Shown one piece after another: positions 1 to 10,325 of a DNA stretch of 64,000 bases. The DNA lies in the NCBI GenBank assembly GCA_017163975.1, contig JAFFSR010000245.1:1751001-1815000 (forward strand). The letters are read 5' to 3'. Both the position numbers and the translations under genes were made by a program. This DNA comes from Anastatus disparis. Lineage: Eukaryota; Arthropoda; Insecta; Hymenoptera; Eupelmidae. The notes under the pieces were generated by a model. The model was not told the DNA's origin and made no database searches. It worked only from the letters and a program-made list of their open reading frames with translations. How positions within the stretch are numbered: the first letter of the stretch is position 1; each line of letters begins with the position of its first letter.

Positions 1-350
1 TTTATCAAAGACACCTGCACATACGTCACTTTCTTTGCAGTGCCTGCGATCGATTCACCCGTGTTAGCATTCACCAACCTGCATCTGGTTAGATCTGCAA
101 GCAAGTGATAATGCTGGATGATATCGCCGCCCATAATAGCATATGGAACGTCAGCCACTATGAACGTCCATTTAACTTTCATGCTAAAACCCAGGTCCAG
201 TTCTTTATAGATTAAACCGTACGTAGTTATCCGCGTATTATTGGCTGCATATAGCCTTACGGACGTTGCTTTCTTTTTACTATTTTTTTCTTTTGGTACC
301 AAGGAGACTTCTGCGCCTGTATCAACTAAGAACGTTTCTTTAGTTGTTCT
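1..350 (-). pseudogene. Ty3/gypsy-type retropepsin (pol N-terminus), cut by window edge
   Basis: Reading the minus strand from 350 to 1 gives an open frame with the aspartic-protease signature FLVDTGAEVSLVP. About 60 residues later comes ADVPYAIMGGDI followed by HYHLLADL, the second conserved block of retroelement proteases. In such elements this enzyme processes Gag-Pol. The same two blocks occur in the plus-strand element at 44177-44626 (VDSGAEVS and ADVPYAIMGVDI), so the two elements belong to related lineages. An in-frame TAA at 351-353 separates the protease from gag, and the reading frame changes around it, so this copy is probably dead. Reverse transcriptase and integrase would lie to the left of the window. 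Confidence 0.88.
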
Positions 351-533
351 TTAGAGTTCACCTCCTCTACTCGCCGGTCCGTGAGTTTAAATGTTATCTC
401 TTATTATATCTGCCTTTCGCGTACTGATTGTCTTTAACACTATTACTCCTTTTAACATTTCCTCCAGGAGATTTTGACCGAAACCCTTCCTCTTTTCTCC
501 TCGTGGAGACTGATCTATTTTTTACTTCATAAT

Positions 534-1531
534 TTACCCACTCGCAGGGTTTAGAGTCTTGTGCTGCCCTCTTGATTTCCTCTCTACTTTATCGATTGTT
601 TTTTCTACTATCGCTTCTATGTGCGCATCTATATTAATCTTTCTTACATTACCTACCCTATCTACTTTACCTACACCCGGCTGATTATCATGTGACGTAT
701 CTACCCACGTATGGTCAACTACATTAACGGTTCCTACTTTACCGGCCTCTTCGCGTTTATTTTTATAAATTTCATTGGCATGGTTTACCATGGATGATTC
801 GTTCTGTAGGTTTATTTCGCCTAACAAAATCTTTTTTATTTTTGGGTAGGATTAAATTTCCAGGCTTTTAAGATGACCTTTCTTTTTATATTTTGGCCTG
901 CTACGTCTAACATTTCCCTTAGGAAGTCGGAGGGTTTTTCTTGCTCGCGACATTTTCTAAATAATCTATTAAAACTCTCCTCTTGTGACTTTCCGTATTT
1001 TTCTAATAAAAAATCCCTTACACCGTTGTATCTTTGTCCGTTTTTCAATGTTTTAATTAAGTTCGATATCTCGCGAACTACGTCTCTATCTAAATTCGCG
1101 ATCAACAGCATAAAACCTACACTATCCTCATTCACGTTTTGTAATTGCATTTGTTTTTTGAAAAGTTCAAACCACGTTTCCGGATCGTGTTTTCAAAAGG
1201 GAAAATTAATCTGCCGGAATTGCAACAAGCTACCCTGTGCTAATTGCTGAAACTCTAACCTATTATCGTTTGCTTGAATATTTCCGTCTAACCTTTGCGC
1301 GCGAGTATTGTCGTCTGTATGCGTCGCGTTATTTCCGTACGCCTTTTGTCTATTATTATCTCCCTCTAACGTTTCTATTTTTTTCTTTAACGACTGCATA
1401 TTATTCTCGTAATAATTCTTTAATTCTTCGAACTTTCGTTTATATTGTTCATCTATTTTTCTCGTTTCTTCAATTAACACCTCTTCTAATCCGTCATTTC
1501 CTTTCAAATTATTGTTTTCTAACGTGTACAT
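534..1531 (-). pseudogene. Ty3/gypsy gag, broken into three frames
   Basis: Three consecutive minus-strand open stretches (1531-1193, 1150-836, 827-534) together look like one insect gypsy Gag. The first is a charged, coiled-coil-like N-terminus starting MYTLENNNLKG. The second carries the capsid core: the frame just before it reads DPETWFELFKKQ, followed by a block ending KPSDFLREM, as in the plus-strand gag at 43174 (KEPEAWFKLFESQ and KKPSDFLNES). The third is a basic C-terminal segment. Gag forms the particle that packages element RNA. Frame changes near 1193 and 830 break the gene. I did not find a clear zinc knuckle before the protease. The assignment to Ty3/gypsy Gag is by motif recognition, not alignment. 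Confidence 0.82.
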
Positions 1532-1551
1532 TCTATTAACCCTTTCAGAAC

Positions 1552-2758
1552 GGAATTATTATTTCATCATGAAAAGTTCTGATAACCATTTAGCGTTGAT
1601 AAGTGTTCATTTATTAAGCAATTTTTGCGATAAAAAAAATTTTTTTTTTCTTTTTCTTTTCAAGTTTTCTCAGTTTCTATCAAAGATATAATAACTTAGG
1701 CCCTCAGTTTGAGATCGGAAATAGTCCACTTCAATCTAATACACATATTTTTTTTACAAAATTTGAAGCCACTTTTGCACAATTTCAAAAAAACCAAAAA
1801 ATGTCAATGTACATTGTAATGTACATTGGTTCTGAAAGGGTTAAAATCTATTTGCTCTTTATACCGATCGCGTTCATTTTCTTTATCGCTTTTTTCGGCG
1901 TACTACTACGTACCATTGACACGTATCCTACTCCACTCATTTCGCTATCATTACCTTTACCGTCCTTCGTTTCGATATTATTGCTTTTACTGCTATTTAT
2001 TTGTCGTGATTTAAGGTTATATCCTATAAACGATTTCCTTATAGCGAGCTATCCTATCTATTTCTTTTAACACTTATCAGTCTTTTTTTTCTTTTGACTA
2101 GATTGTTAAAAAAATATATGTGACTTCACAAAATAAATTAAATAAAACAAAATCACGGAACAAAAATATAAATAAAATACGTAAATAAATAAGTCAAATA
2201 AATAAATTAATACGTTACAATAAATAAAATGAATTAACAAATGAATAAATAACAATTACTATCTGATAGTCCAGCTCGCTATGTACAATTTGAAATTTTT
2301 TAAATATTACGGTTATTAATTTCCGTTAAAATAAATCTTTCAAAATAATACGAAATTTCGATGATGTGTTCGCTATGTTTACCTTTCTTTATTTTAATAT
2401 ACGTTGCTTAATCCTTTTCAAGGACTTATCTATTTACTTTCGCGACTTAACTTATTTACGCGCACACAGCATTTAACCTTAAATCACTTTGCTTTGTTCG
2501 AAAGAAAACTTTTATTTTCGCGTCCTGACGGTTTCCAGAATTTTTGATTTGAATATTTTACAACGCACGACACTCGCGATTTTCAAAATTTCTTACACGC
2601 ACACGTAAATTCGCGATTTTCAAAATTTTTCACACGCACACGTATATTCGCGATTTTCCAACTATCTCTTTTTTTATATATATACCCGCACAATCAAGGC
2701 TACTCTTTTTCAAAATGCTTTTTTCTTGTGCTTTTTTGCACACAATAAAATCTTGTAT
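1552..2758 (-). other. Gypsy element 5' leader, gag-proximal part
   Basis: No coding signal. This AT-rich stretch lies between gag and the primer-binding site at 6545-6560 and is best read as the untranslated leader of the minus-strand gypsy element. It contains a short tandem array at 2574-2660 and is interrupted at the (TA)n tract by the Helitron at 2821-5732. Small open frames here (for example 1801-2070) have no recognisable content. Confidence 0.55.
2574..2660. repeat. Tandem repeat, 37-bp period
   Basis: TCGCGATTTTC recurs at 2574, 2611 and 2648, each time followed by AT-rich sequence and an ACACGCACACGTA stretch. The period is 37 bp with just over two copies. Confidence 0.8.
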
Positions 2759-2759
2759 C

Positions 2760-2820
<61 letters not shown>
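2759..2820. repeat. (TA)n microsatellite, Helitron target
   Basis: About 60 bp of alternating TA immediately left of the Helitron. The same tract resumes on the right side at 5733-5785, so the Helitron sits inside a single TA tract. Confidence 0.95.
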
Positions 2821-2824
<4 letters not shown>

Positions 2825-3531
2825 CCTATATTATATAGTTATATGAACCAAAATTCAGTCGGTGCCCCCCACGCCCCCCCACAGCCCCCCACATGATTTT
2901 TAGTAATTAAATAACGTAAATTTACGTTATTTTATGTTATCGATCATTACCCCCCACGCCCCCCCTCCACGCCCCCCCACATCCCCCCATAGACCCCCCA
3001 CTAACCCCCCTCTTGCCCCCCCACAATCCCCCCCACAACCTTTTAGAACCATCAAATACTGGATAATATAGTTTTATATTTTTTTATTATATTCTATTTA
3101 TGTATAATATTACATAAAAATATAAAAATTTTAATTTTTTTTTTGTTGAAAACTCGAAAGTAGTTGAATAAAATTACAATTTATAATATTTAAAATGAAA
3201 AACATGTGCCTCATCAGATATCTTATTACCATTTTTTACATAGTTTATCTGAAATTAATAAATATAAATTTAAATTAATTCTATTACAATTCCTCAACAC
3301 TATAACTAATTCATTTGTTGAAAACATAATGATTTTTAATAATTTGTTCATATTATAAATATTTTATTGTATTAAAATAAAAATAAGCATATAGTGTTGA
3401 GGATTCAGATTTCCACACCATCTTACATTATAAACCTTTAATAGTATTGATTTATACAACTTTTAAAATTAATTGATATTAATATTTATGTTTAAATTTA
3501 TATAACTTTCAAGATTAATAACTATTTATAT

Positions 3532-3795
3532 TTGTTTTACAAAGGTGTAGATCAAACGGATGATAATATTCATTTGAATTATTCAATAGAAATGTTAAAT
3601 AACATAAGAGAAGGATTACCTCCACAGGAACTGAAATTAAAAGTAAATACCATAATTATGTTAATTCGAAATTTAAGTATAAAAAATGGATTATGTAATG
3701 AAACGCGATTAAAAATAACTAAATTATTCAAATATAACATAGAAGCACAAATAACTCTTTCACGTTGTAAAAATGTAGATAAAATATATATTTAA
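3532..3795 (+). pseudogene. Helitron Pif1-type helicase C-terminal fragment
   Basis: The 87-residue frame contains GLPPQELKLKV, then a run of the form IMLIRNL, then GLCNETRL. These match the conserved C-terminal blocks of Helitron/Pif1 helicases (usually LPPH.L.LKVG...MLLRNL......GLCNGTRL). In an autonomous Helitron this domain unwinds DNA during rolling-circle transposition. The ATPase (Walker) part and the Rep nuclease are absent, so it is a remnant. In the inverted copy at 22096-24309 the same region has one A fewer in an A run (five instead of six), which shifts the frame. This copy is therefore the less damaged one. Confidence 0.8.
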
Positions 3796-4082
3796 AATGA
3801 ATCGAAAAACAGAGATATTGTACCTAACATAGTTTGGAAAGAAATATTAAAAAAATAATTTTATTATCATTTAACAAAAATTTAATGTTATTTAAATAAA
3901 TTTTTTATAAATTATTTTATTAATTAAACTTTATTTTTTTTCAGGTTATATTTATATTAATTATAAACATTAAAAATTTTTAATAATATATAAATAAAAA
4001 AAAAAATGGAATGGAATCCAATTAATAATGTTGAAATTGACAATGTTAATGATCAACAAATGATTGAATGAAATCCATTTTG

Positions 4083-4415
4083 ATGGAAAATTTAAATGAT
4101 CAAATTGAAGAACATTTAAATTTTTAAGAAGAATATGAATATTATTTAGAAAGTCTAGATAATAATAGTTCAATAAACAATACAATAATTTCTGAATTAA
4201 ATAACATTATTAATTCATATATAGAGGAAAATAATGAACAATTTGAATTTAAAAATTGGAATGAAGTACCAGAGTATTATAAATATTATGCGAATGAAAT
4301 TATAAAATATAAAATAAATATACGCGAACCAATAGCAGAATATTACTTTAATCAAAGTCATGAAATTTATTCTAAATATTTATTAAGATTAGCTAACATT
4401 ATTAATAAAATATGA
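4083..4415 (+). pseudogene. Unrecognised Helitron-borne ORF with one internal stop
   Basis: From an ATG at 4083 a 110-codon frame runs to TGA at 4413-4415, broken only by one TAA after the fourteenth codon. Past the stop the translation is acidic and tyrosine-rich (EEYEYYLESLDNN, later WNEVPEYYKYYANEI). A short piece just upstream (from about 4005) encodes MEWNPINNVE and may be an earlier part of the same protein. The inverted Helitron copy has the same stop, so the stop predates the split of the copies or marks an exon edge. I do not recognise the family; it may be a captured fragment. Confidence 0.35.
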
Positions 4416-4988
4416 AAAATTAAAATAAATCATAAATATTTCAATATATAATAATAAATTTAAAAAAATTTTTAAACATTATCAATATTATTAAAAATAA
4501 AAAAAAATAAAATATTTAAAAATTAACTAAAATATTTAAAAGTTATGATTATTTAAAATTTATAAATCGAAATTTTAATAAATAAATAATTTAACTACTA
4601 ACAACAATAAATAAAAAAAACATATTCATAACTTTTATACAGGTAAATGTAATATAAGTAAGTATAAAATAATTTAAAATTATTTTATTTATTTATTTGT
4701 TATATAAATAACTAAATTTTAAATAAAATATGATGTAATGATCATGTAATAATTTCATTTACAATATCATAATAAATTTATAAATTTTAGTATGAATTTT
4801 TGATATATCTCAGAAAATGTTTAAAATGAGAAAAAAGATATAAAAAAGGAATTATAACAAAATAATCCTATAAATCTTATAAAACTCAAAATCATTACGA
4901 TATATCAAATAATATACTAAATTATCAACGAAACTAAAAAAAAATGATTTAAAAATTTAAAAATGATTTAAATGTTTAATATATAATT

Positions 4989-5489
4989 TTATGTCGTCGT
5001 AGGCCGTATTCGGTGGAATACCTATAGACCACGCTAAATTTGTATAGGCCTTGCATACGTTCATGCTAATATCTCGACGATATTCTCTCTGTCAATACTC
5101 CCTTAGGGAGTATTGACAGCTCTATACTCCCTTAGGGAGTATTGACAGCTCTATACTCCCTAAGGGAGTATTGACAGCTCTATACTCCCTAAGGGAGTAT
5201 TGACAGATCGAGATATCACATAGCATGGCCGTATATGACGCGAGTGACATCGATTCGTAGGTTAGTGAAAACAAAAGAATGTCGTTAGATATGTCAATGT
5301 TCATACAAATTCATATAAAATCTTAACTTTACAGAATGTTTTGTTTGAACAAATTTTCAAAGTTAAACAGTTAATAAGTAAAATAAATAAGTAAATAATG
5401 ACATTATTTACTTTTTTTTAATAAAACATATATCATTAATTTTAAAAAATCATTTTTATAGTTCCTCATACGGCCTACCAACGACATAA
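4989..5489. mobile_element. MITE with TTATGTCGT ends, nested in Helitron
   Basis: The left end reads TTATGTCGTCGTAGGCCGTA; the right end is its inverse with one inserted base (TACGGCCTACCAACGACATAA read forward with small changes). The corresponding place in Helitron copy 2 lacks this sequence, showing it is a later insertion. It is about 500 bp and has no coding capacity. Its centre holds the palindrome array at 5090-5206. The superfamily is not assigned. Confidence 0.7.
5090..5206. repeat. Four tandem 29-bp units, each a perfect palindrome
   Basis: Four units with a 29-bp period start at 5096, 5125, 5154 and 5183. Each contains a palindrome built on ACTCCC and GGGAGT, separated by ATTGACAGCTCT-type linkers. 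The first two units have CTTAG at the centre and the last two CTAAG, so the array itself is arranged as an inverted pair. Confidence 0.9.
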
Positions 5490-5490
5490 A

Positions 5491-5671
5491 CTTATCTACG
5501 TAACATAGGAGTACGAAGGATTCTGAATCCAGGCTTGACTGAAGTGTTTGTCGCTTGAGCAGCAGTCAGTCTCGGGCGCGCTTCGCGCGCCCTCGACCAA
5601 CTGCTACTCAAGCGACAAACACTTTAGTCTCGCCTGTATTCATCCTTCGTACTCCCAAGTTACGTATATAA
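5491..5671. mobile_element. Hairpin MITE next to the first MITE
   Basis: A 180-bp foldback. The arms share GGAGTACGAAGGAT and AAGTGTTTGTCGCTTGAG with their complements and meet around GGGCGCGCTTCGCGCGCCC. It is missing from Helitron copy 2, so it is a separate insertion or a companion of the adjoining MITE. Confidence 0.7.
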
Positions 5672-5731
5672 CTAATATTTATAGCACAACTGGGGGTTGA
5701 CGAGCAGTGCGAGCAGGGGGGTACCCCCCTA

Positions 5732-5785
<54 letters not shown>

Positions 5786-5790
<5 letters not shown>

Positions 5791-6544
5791 CTTTTGCACG
5801 TGAGAGAAATGTATATTTTTCGTGCTTTATATATGTTTTACGTGCTTTTGCACTTGAGAAAAATGTATAATTTTCGTGCTTTTTGCACGTAAAAAGATTG
5901 TTATTTATGTTTTTAACCTACTACTCCCCCTGGTCCACACAGGCAATCACAAAAAAAAAATATTAATTATTACTAATTATTATTATTATTGGTTTCCTTT
6001 TTGAGCTACCTCGAGGTGTCCGTTTAAGTGCCAGTTTAGAGGACGAGTCCTTTGGAGTGGTCACTCTCCCTTTTACCCAAAGTGCTCATAACCACCCAAA
6101 AAATGAAAGAAAAAAAAGAAAACCCAATTAACACTTGCCTGCGTGAATCGCGAGAGGATTAAGCTTCTCACTTTTATTTATATTATATATATTAAATTAC
6201 ACACTATGTTAATAGAGAGCGCACGACCGCTATGATTAATTTTACAAAAAAAAAATTTTTAGGTTATTTTTGCTCCACCGCACTGAGCATCACAAGTTAT
6301 TTTACTTTACTTCTATGAAAGATTTGTCGCCTCTCTTCTATTTTCTAAAAAAACCTTGCTTCTGTTTTTACAAGAACAAGAAAATTATTTTATTATATAT
6401 TTTTATATGAGATTAAGCTCTTTACTCGCGGCCACGTGTAATAAGGAACTTTACCTTTTTTACAAAACCACGTGTTGCTTCGGGCGCCTTTGCTCGCTTC
6501 CTTCCGGTCGCCGTAGCTGCCTCGCCGCTCCTTTCCTCTCGTTG
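5786..6544 (-). other. Gypsy element 5' leader, LTR-proximal part
   Basis: This continues the leader of the minus-strand gypsy element on the far side of the Helitron. It begins with two diverged direct repeats of about 45 bp (GTGCTTTTGCAC followed by AAATGTATA-type sequence, 5787-5895). The remainder is AT-rich with homopolymer runs. No gene is visible. Confidence 0.5.
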
Positions 6545-6560
6545 GTAGTCGGGGTCACCA
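6545..6560 (-). promoter_or_regulatory. Primer-binding site of minus-strand gypsy element
   Basis: On the minus strand the LTR end CACA is followed by G and then TGGTGACCCCGACTAC. TGGTGACCCCGAC is a primer-binding site recurrent in insect LTR elements. The plus-strand element at 40893 has nearly the same site (TGGTGACCACGAC), also one base after the LTR end. Confidence 0.8.
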
Positions 6561-6561
6561 C

Positions 6562-6846
6562 TGTGTGCCTCCTGGCACAGGATATAAGGAGATGAGGTAG
6601 AGGATGGTGAAATAACCAGACTCTGAAATTACAATATAGGCCTCGTCTTTATTTGCTGCTTGAATTTACCTGAGAGTACAAGGATTGAGTAGAGAGACTT
6701 ATCTCGTTAGAGGTTGAGCACGCTGTCTCTCACCAGTCCGCACGCATTTACTAGTCTCGGCTTACTTGCCGTCGCTCGCTTGCGCACCGTAGGATGCGCG
6801 TGGCACTTACCTATACTATACACATTTCTGTGTGTATGTGCCCACA
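6562..6846 (-). mobile_element. 5' LTR of minus-strand gypsy element (285 bp)
   Basis: Read on the minus strand, the segment begins TGTGGGCACATACAC and ends GGAGGCACACA, the TG...CA form of LTRs, and directly abuts the primer-binding site. An AATAAA polyadenylation signal is present on the minus strand at 6648-6653. The 3' LTR would lie outside the window, so the left boundary is fixed by the primer-binding site and the right one only by the TG rule. Confidence 0.7.
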
Positions 6847-6866
6847 AGGTCATATACTAACCTAGG

Positions 6867-7127
6867 AAAATCAATTTAAATCCTGATGCTCTCTCGAGAA
6901 ATCCTGCATCAACAGAAAATGTTAATATTATTACAAGAAAACAAAAACAACTACAAGAAGCCACTAAGCAGACTAAAATTGTTAATAGTCCACTAACAAA
7001 AGGAAATATAAAGAATACTAATGAACCTATAGTCAAAGAAGAAATTAATAATGACACGTTGAAGGATATTATTGAAGAAAAAATAGCACCGGAAATAAAT
7101 TCAAGAAAGAAAAGGTTAGCGAAATAA
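6867..7127 (+). pseudogene. Ty3/gypsy pol fragment, RNase H end and linker
   Basis: The plus-strand frame reads NLNPDALSRNP shortly after its start, matching the conserved end of gypsy RNase H (N..ADALSR), followed by a charged linker to a TAA at 7125-7127. RNase H removes the RNA template during reverse transcription. Only this tip survives. The fragment starts just outside the LTR at 6846, suggesting that the minus-strand gypsy inserted into an older pol. A further stretch in another frame (about 7135-7195, SSDNSDWEAIINVPP) may continue it. Confidence 0.7.
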
Positions 7128-8946
7128 AAAGACATAAATTACGCTGAAAGTAGCGACAATAGTGATTGGGAAGCAATAATTAACGTTCCACCTATTTTTA
7201 AGAAACATAATTACTTTATTATATTACTTATATATCATCTTATATTATACTAGTATCCCCCGTCTCGGCTTCGCTCGCGCGATAGTTGGGCAGAAGTCGG
7301 TAGGTATAAAAATAGAATCTCAAAAACTATTATTTATTAAATCGTACTCTTACAAAACTTCGGAATACACAACATTTTTTGTTTGTGAACCATGTGATAA
7401 TAGAATGAATTTTCATTTAAAATAATTTTTTTTTGTAGAAAAAATAATCATTGAATTTTTTTTTTTATTTTTCGATATATGTTCAATTTAGTACCAATAA
7501 GTCAAAAAATATATTTAAATTGACGATAGAAATTTTTTTTAGCAAATCAAAATCGTGAAAGAGATATTCATTAATAAATATGAATGTTCAACAATGATAG
7601 GGAATGAGTGTAATAAAAATTTATTGCCGATAAGCTGTTCGCATTATCCTCGCGATATGAGTACCTATACCGTGCTAATCTAGTAGAGTGAGCGGCAAAA
7701 AAGGTCGCCACCTATTGAGAAGTGAACGAAGTGTTATTTTTAATAAAAAAATCGTAAGTTATTAAAATTAAAGTCACATGAAAAAAGTACAAAATAATTT
7801 AATTTTTATCATTAAAAATAACCAGAAATGAAATCAATTAAAAAATTTTTGAAAAATGATTACATTAAAAAAAAATTTTTTTTTCCATAATTATGTCGAT
7901 TTTAGTAAACATAAACTAAAAATGACAACCGTCAGCACTTATTTATTTAAAAATGACAAAAATCCGAAATGAAAATAAAAAATTTTTGAAAAATAATGAC
8001 ATTAAAAAATTTCTTTTTCTTCCATAATTATGTCAATTGTAGTAAACATAAACAAAAATGACAATTTAACCTTCAGCACTTATTCATTGAAAAATGGCAA
8101 AAATATGAAATCAAAATAAAAAAATTTTTGAAAAAATGATTTCATTGAAAAAAATTTTTTTTCTTGAATATGTAAATTTTTGTTCAAACTAAAAATGTCA
8201 GTTTAACCTTAAGCATTTTTTCTTGAATAAAATCGGTAAATATATATAATATTAAAAAAATGTATTTTTTGAAAATTTGCTGAAATATTTGTTTGAAAAT
8301 ATCACAGGATGATAAAATCAACGTTATTTGCGATTGTGTGAATAAATGAAAAAAAAAATTTATTTGTATAAAAATGGTTAAGTTTTGTAAACATCAAATT
8401 TCTTGAAAAATCTATGAGGAATTGTATTTTGAATAAAATTAACGTGATTTAAAAGCGGGTCAAATATCTTATATTTTTTGTTAATATATTTGGAATAAAA
8501 TTTTTAGAAAAAATCGCAAATCATACATAATTATTTGTTATTTTTAAAATTATTTTACTAACCATGAAGGTGTTACGTCATGGAAATTCACAATAAAATA
8601 AATTAATATTTTATCATGAATTTCAGGCGTTGGCGCGCGCGTGCTTAGTGGTGGTGGATTCTTTTATAGTTTTACGGGAAAAGTCGTTAAATTCGGAAAA
8701 ATTAAGGAATACGAAAAAAATTACTGAATTTAATGTTAGTACGCGGGCGTACGTGTACCTATTATGTAGTGTGTGTAACTTAATTTAACCCGAGCCTCAT
8801 AAGAGAGTCTTGAGTTAAATTAAGGCCAGTGTCCTCCCTTAGAGGACCCTATTGGCAGTGCTTGTTAATAAATATTATAAATTTTTATTTTAACAAGAGC
8901 CTCATAAGAGAGTCTCAAATTAAAATAAAGCCAGTTTCCTCCCTTA

Positions 8947-9583
8947 GGGTGAAATCAGATGGAGCGGAAAATAGATGACGGAACGTCACAAAACATTCAT
9001 TCCGTCGCCTTGTTTTCCGTCAAATTTTTTCCCTATATTCACATGGCGCGGAATGTAGCTGAAAAATTGTTAAAAATAGCATACAAATGTATCCGCGAAT
9101 TTTAAATTAACAACAAAAATGTTAAAAAAGTTGGAAATAATCACCTATTGTTATTGTAATGAGATTCTTTTTTTATAAAAATAAAATATAGTTTGTTATT
9201 ATAACCAAATATTTCAATTAACATCATTATTTTTTAATTATAAAATTGCTAATCAACGTCACAGAACTTCTATTCCGCTCCATGTGAATATAGGGAAACA
9301 AATTTGACGGGATAATAGAAGCGTCACAGACTTTTTGAAATTGTTTAAACAAATAGTTAACCAAAATAGAATTTAAAAGTTTGATTGAAATTAAAAGTAC
9401 AGCTATGGGAAGCAAATTAAAAATATTACGTGAGGTTATTGAAGCACTAATAATTTTTTTAAACAAAATAAAAATTGATGTTGTCTATTACGTCGTCTTT
9501 ACTCCGTTGGCGGAATACAAAGATGCGGAATTGAGGTTCTGTGACGTTCCGTCGCCTATTTTCCGCTCCATTTGATTTCACCC
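8947..9583. mobile_element. Harbinger-type MITE, TTA target duplication
   Basis: Terminal inverted repeats start GGGTGAAATCARATGGAGCG and extend about 45 bp. TTA flanks the element at 8944-8946 and 9584-9586. Removing it joins CCTCCC-TTA-GAGG, matching the uninterrupted neighbour repeat at about 8835. A TWA duplication and G-rich ends are typical of PIF/Harbinger. The inner region contains a second inverted pair (around 9040 and 9290). There is no transposase; it would need one supplied in trans. Confidence 0.82.
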
Positions 9584-10030
9584 TTAGAGGAAACTATTGG
9601 CAGTGCAATAATAAATGAAAATTATAATTTTTTCATGCAATAAATAAAAGAAAATATAATAAAGAAAAATAAATGAATTAAAAAAAAGGTATATGCAATG
9701 TAATAAAGAAAATAAAGAAAACAAAAATTTAAAATTAAGTTTTAAGTTTATTTACGAATAAAAAGAACAATAAAGAACATGAGATTATAATATGAAACTT
9801 AACTTTATAATTTAGGTGATTGATTTTAATTAATTAATATGAAAAGAAGAATAATTAAAAATAAATGAATGAGATAACTTACTTTCAAGTGAGAGAGATA
9901 GATGTTCGCTGTTGGTGATTCTTTATGCCTTATATCAAACTCTTAAATTGTTTGAAGAGAAAATTTACTCGATAGAAATAATAGACTTAAGAGCAGGCCG
10001 GATTCGCTGTCCTTGTCTAATTGGCATTTT

Positions 10031-10325
10031 TGTTATTTACTCAAGTATTAATCGGTGTATCTGCAAATTGAAGGTTATGCGCAATAGATATTATTATTAC
10101 AAATATTTATGCACAAGAAAAAAAAAATCTATCGCTTTATTTTTGAGAAAAGTAAGGAATGCGAAAATATTATAAACATAATCTTTTACTTCGGCGTTCC
10201 TTACTTTTCTCAAAAACAAATCGGTAGATTTTTTTTTTCTTGTGCATAGATATTCATAATAATAATATCTATTGCGATCAACCATTATTTTGAAGATACA
10301 CCGATTAATACTTGAGTAAATAACA
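10031..10325. mobile_element. Hairpin MITE, 295 bp
   Basis: Arms 10031-10165 and 10185-10325 are near-perfect inverses (TGTTATTTACTCAAG at the outer ends) around a short loop. It is non-coding; the mirrored open frames on both strands are a by-product of the palindrome. Flanking GCAGGCCGGA and TCCGGCCTGC, at about 10002 and 10365, are also inverted. Confidence 0.85.

Larger units (their letters stand above)
2821..5732 (+). mobile_element. Helitron, non-autonomous, copy 1
   Basis: The element starts with TC after an A and ends with CTAG before a T. A GC-rich palindrome (GGGGGGTACCCCCC) sits immediately before CTAG, which is the Helitron end structure. It is inserted between A and T of a TA microsatellite with no target duplication, as Helitrons do. 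An inverted, nearly identical copy lies at 22096-24309 with the same two ends and also in a TA tract, which fixes both boundaries independently. It carries a helicase C-terminal relic (3532-3795) and a decayed ORF (4083-4415) but no Rep domain. C-rich tracts near 2865-3040 and two nested foldbacks (4989-5489, 5491-5671) add to its length. Confidence 0.88.

Noticed and set aside
1237..2070. Plus-strand Leu/Ser-Tyr-rich frames as membrane proteins
   Set aside because: They are antisense to gag or lie in the AT-rich leader and lack any family motif.
3970..4185. Identical 71-codon minus-strand frames here and at 22961-23176 (plus)
   Set aside because: They are the antisense shadow of the decayed ORF inside the duplicated Helitron; identity comes from the repeat.
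5090..5206. CRISPR-like array
   Set aside because: The repeats are palindromic 29-bp tandem units with almost identical linkers, no variable spacers and no cas genes, in a eukaryotic MITE.
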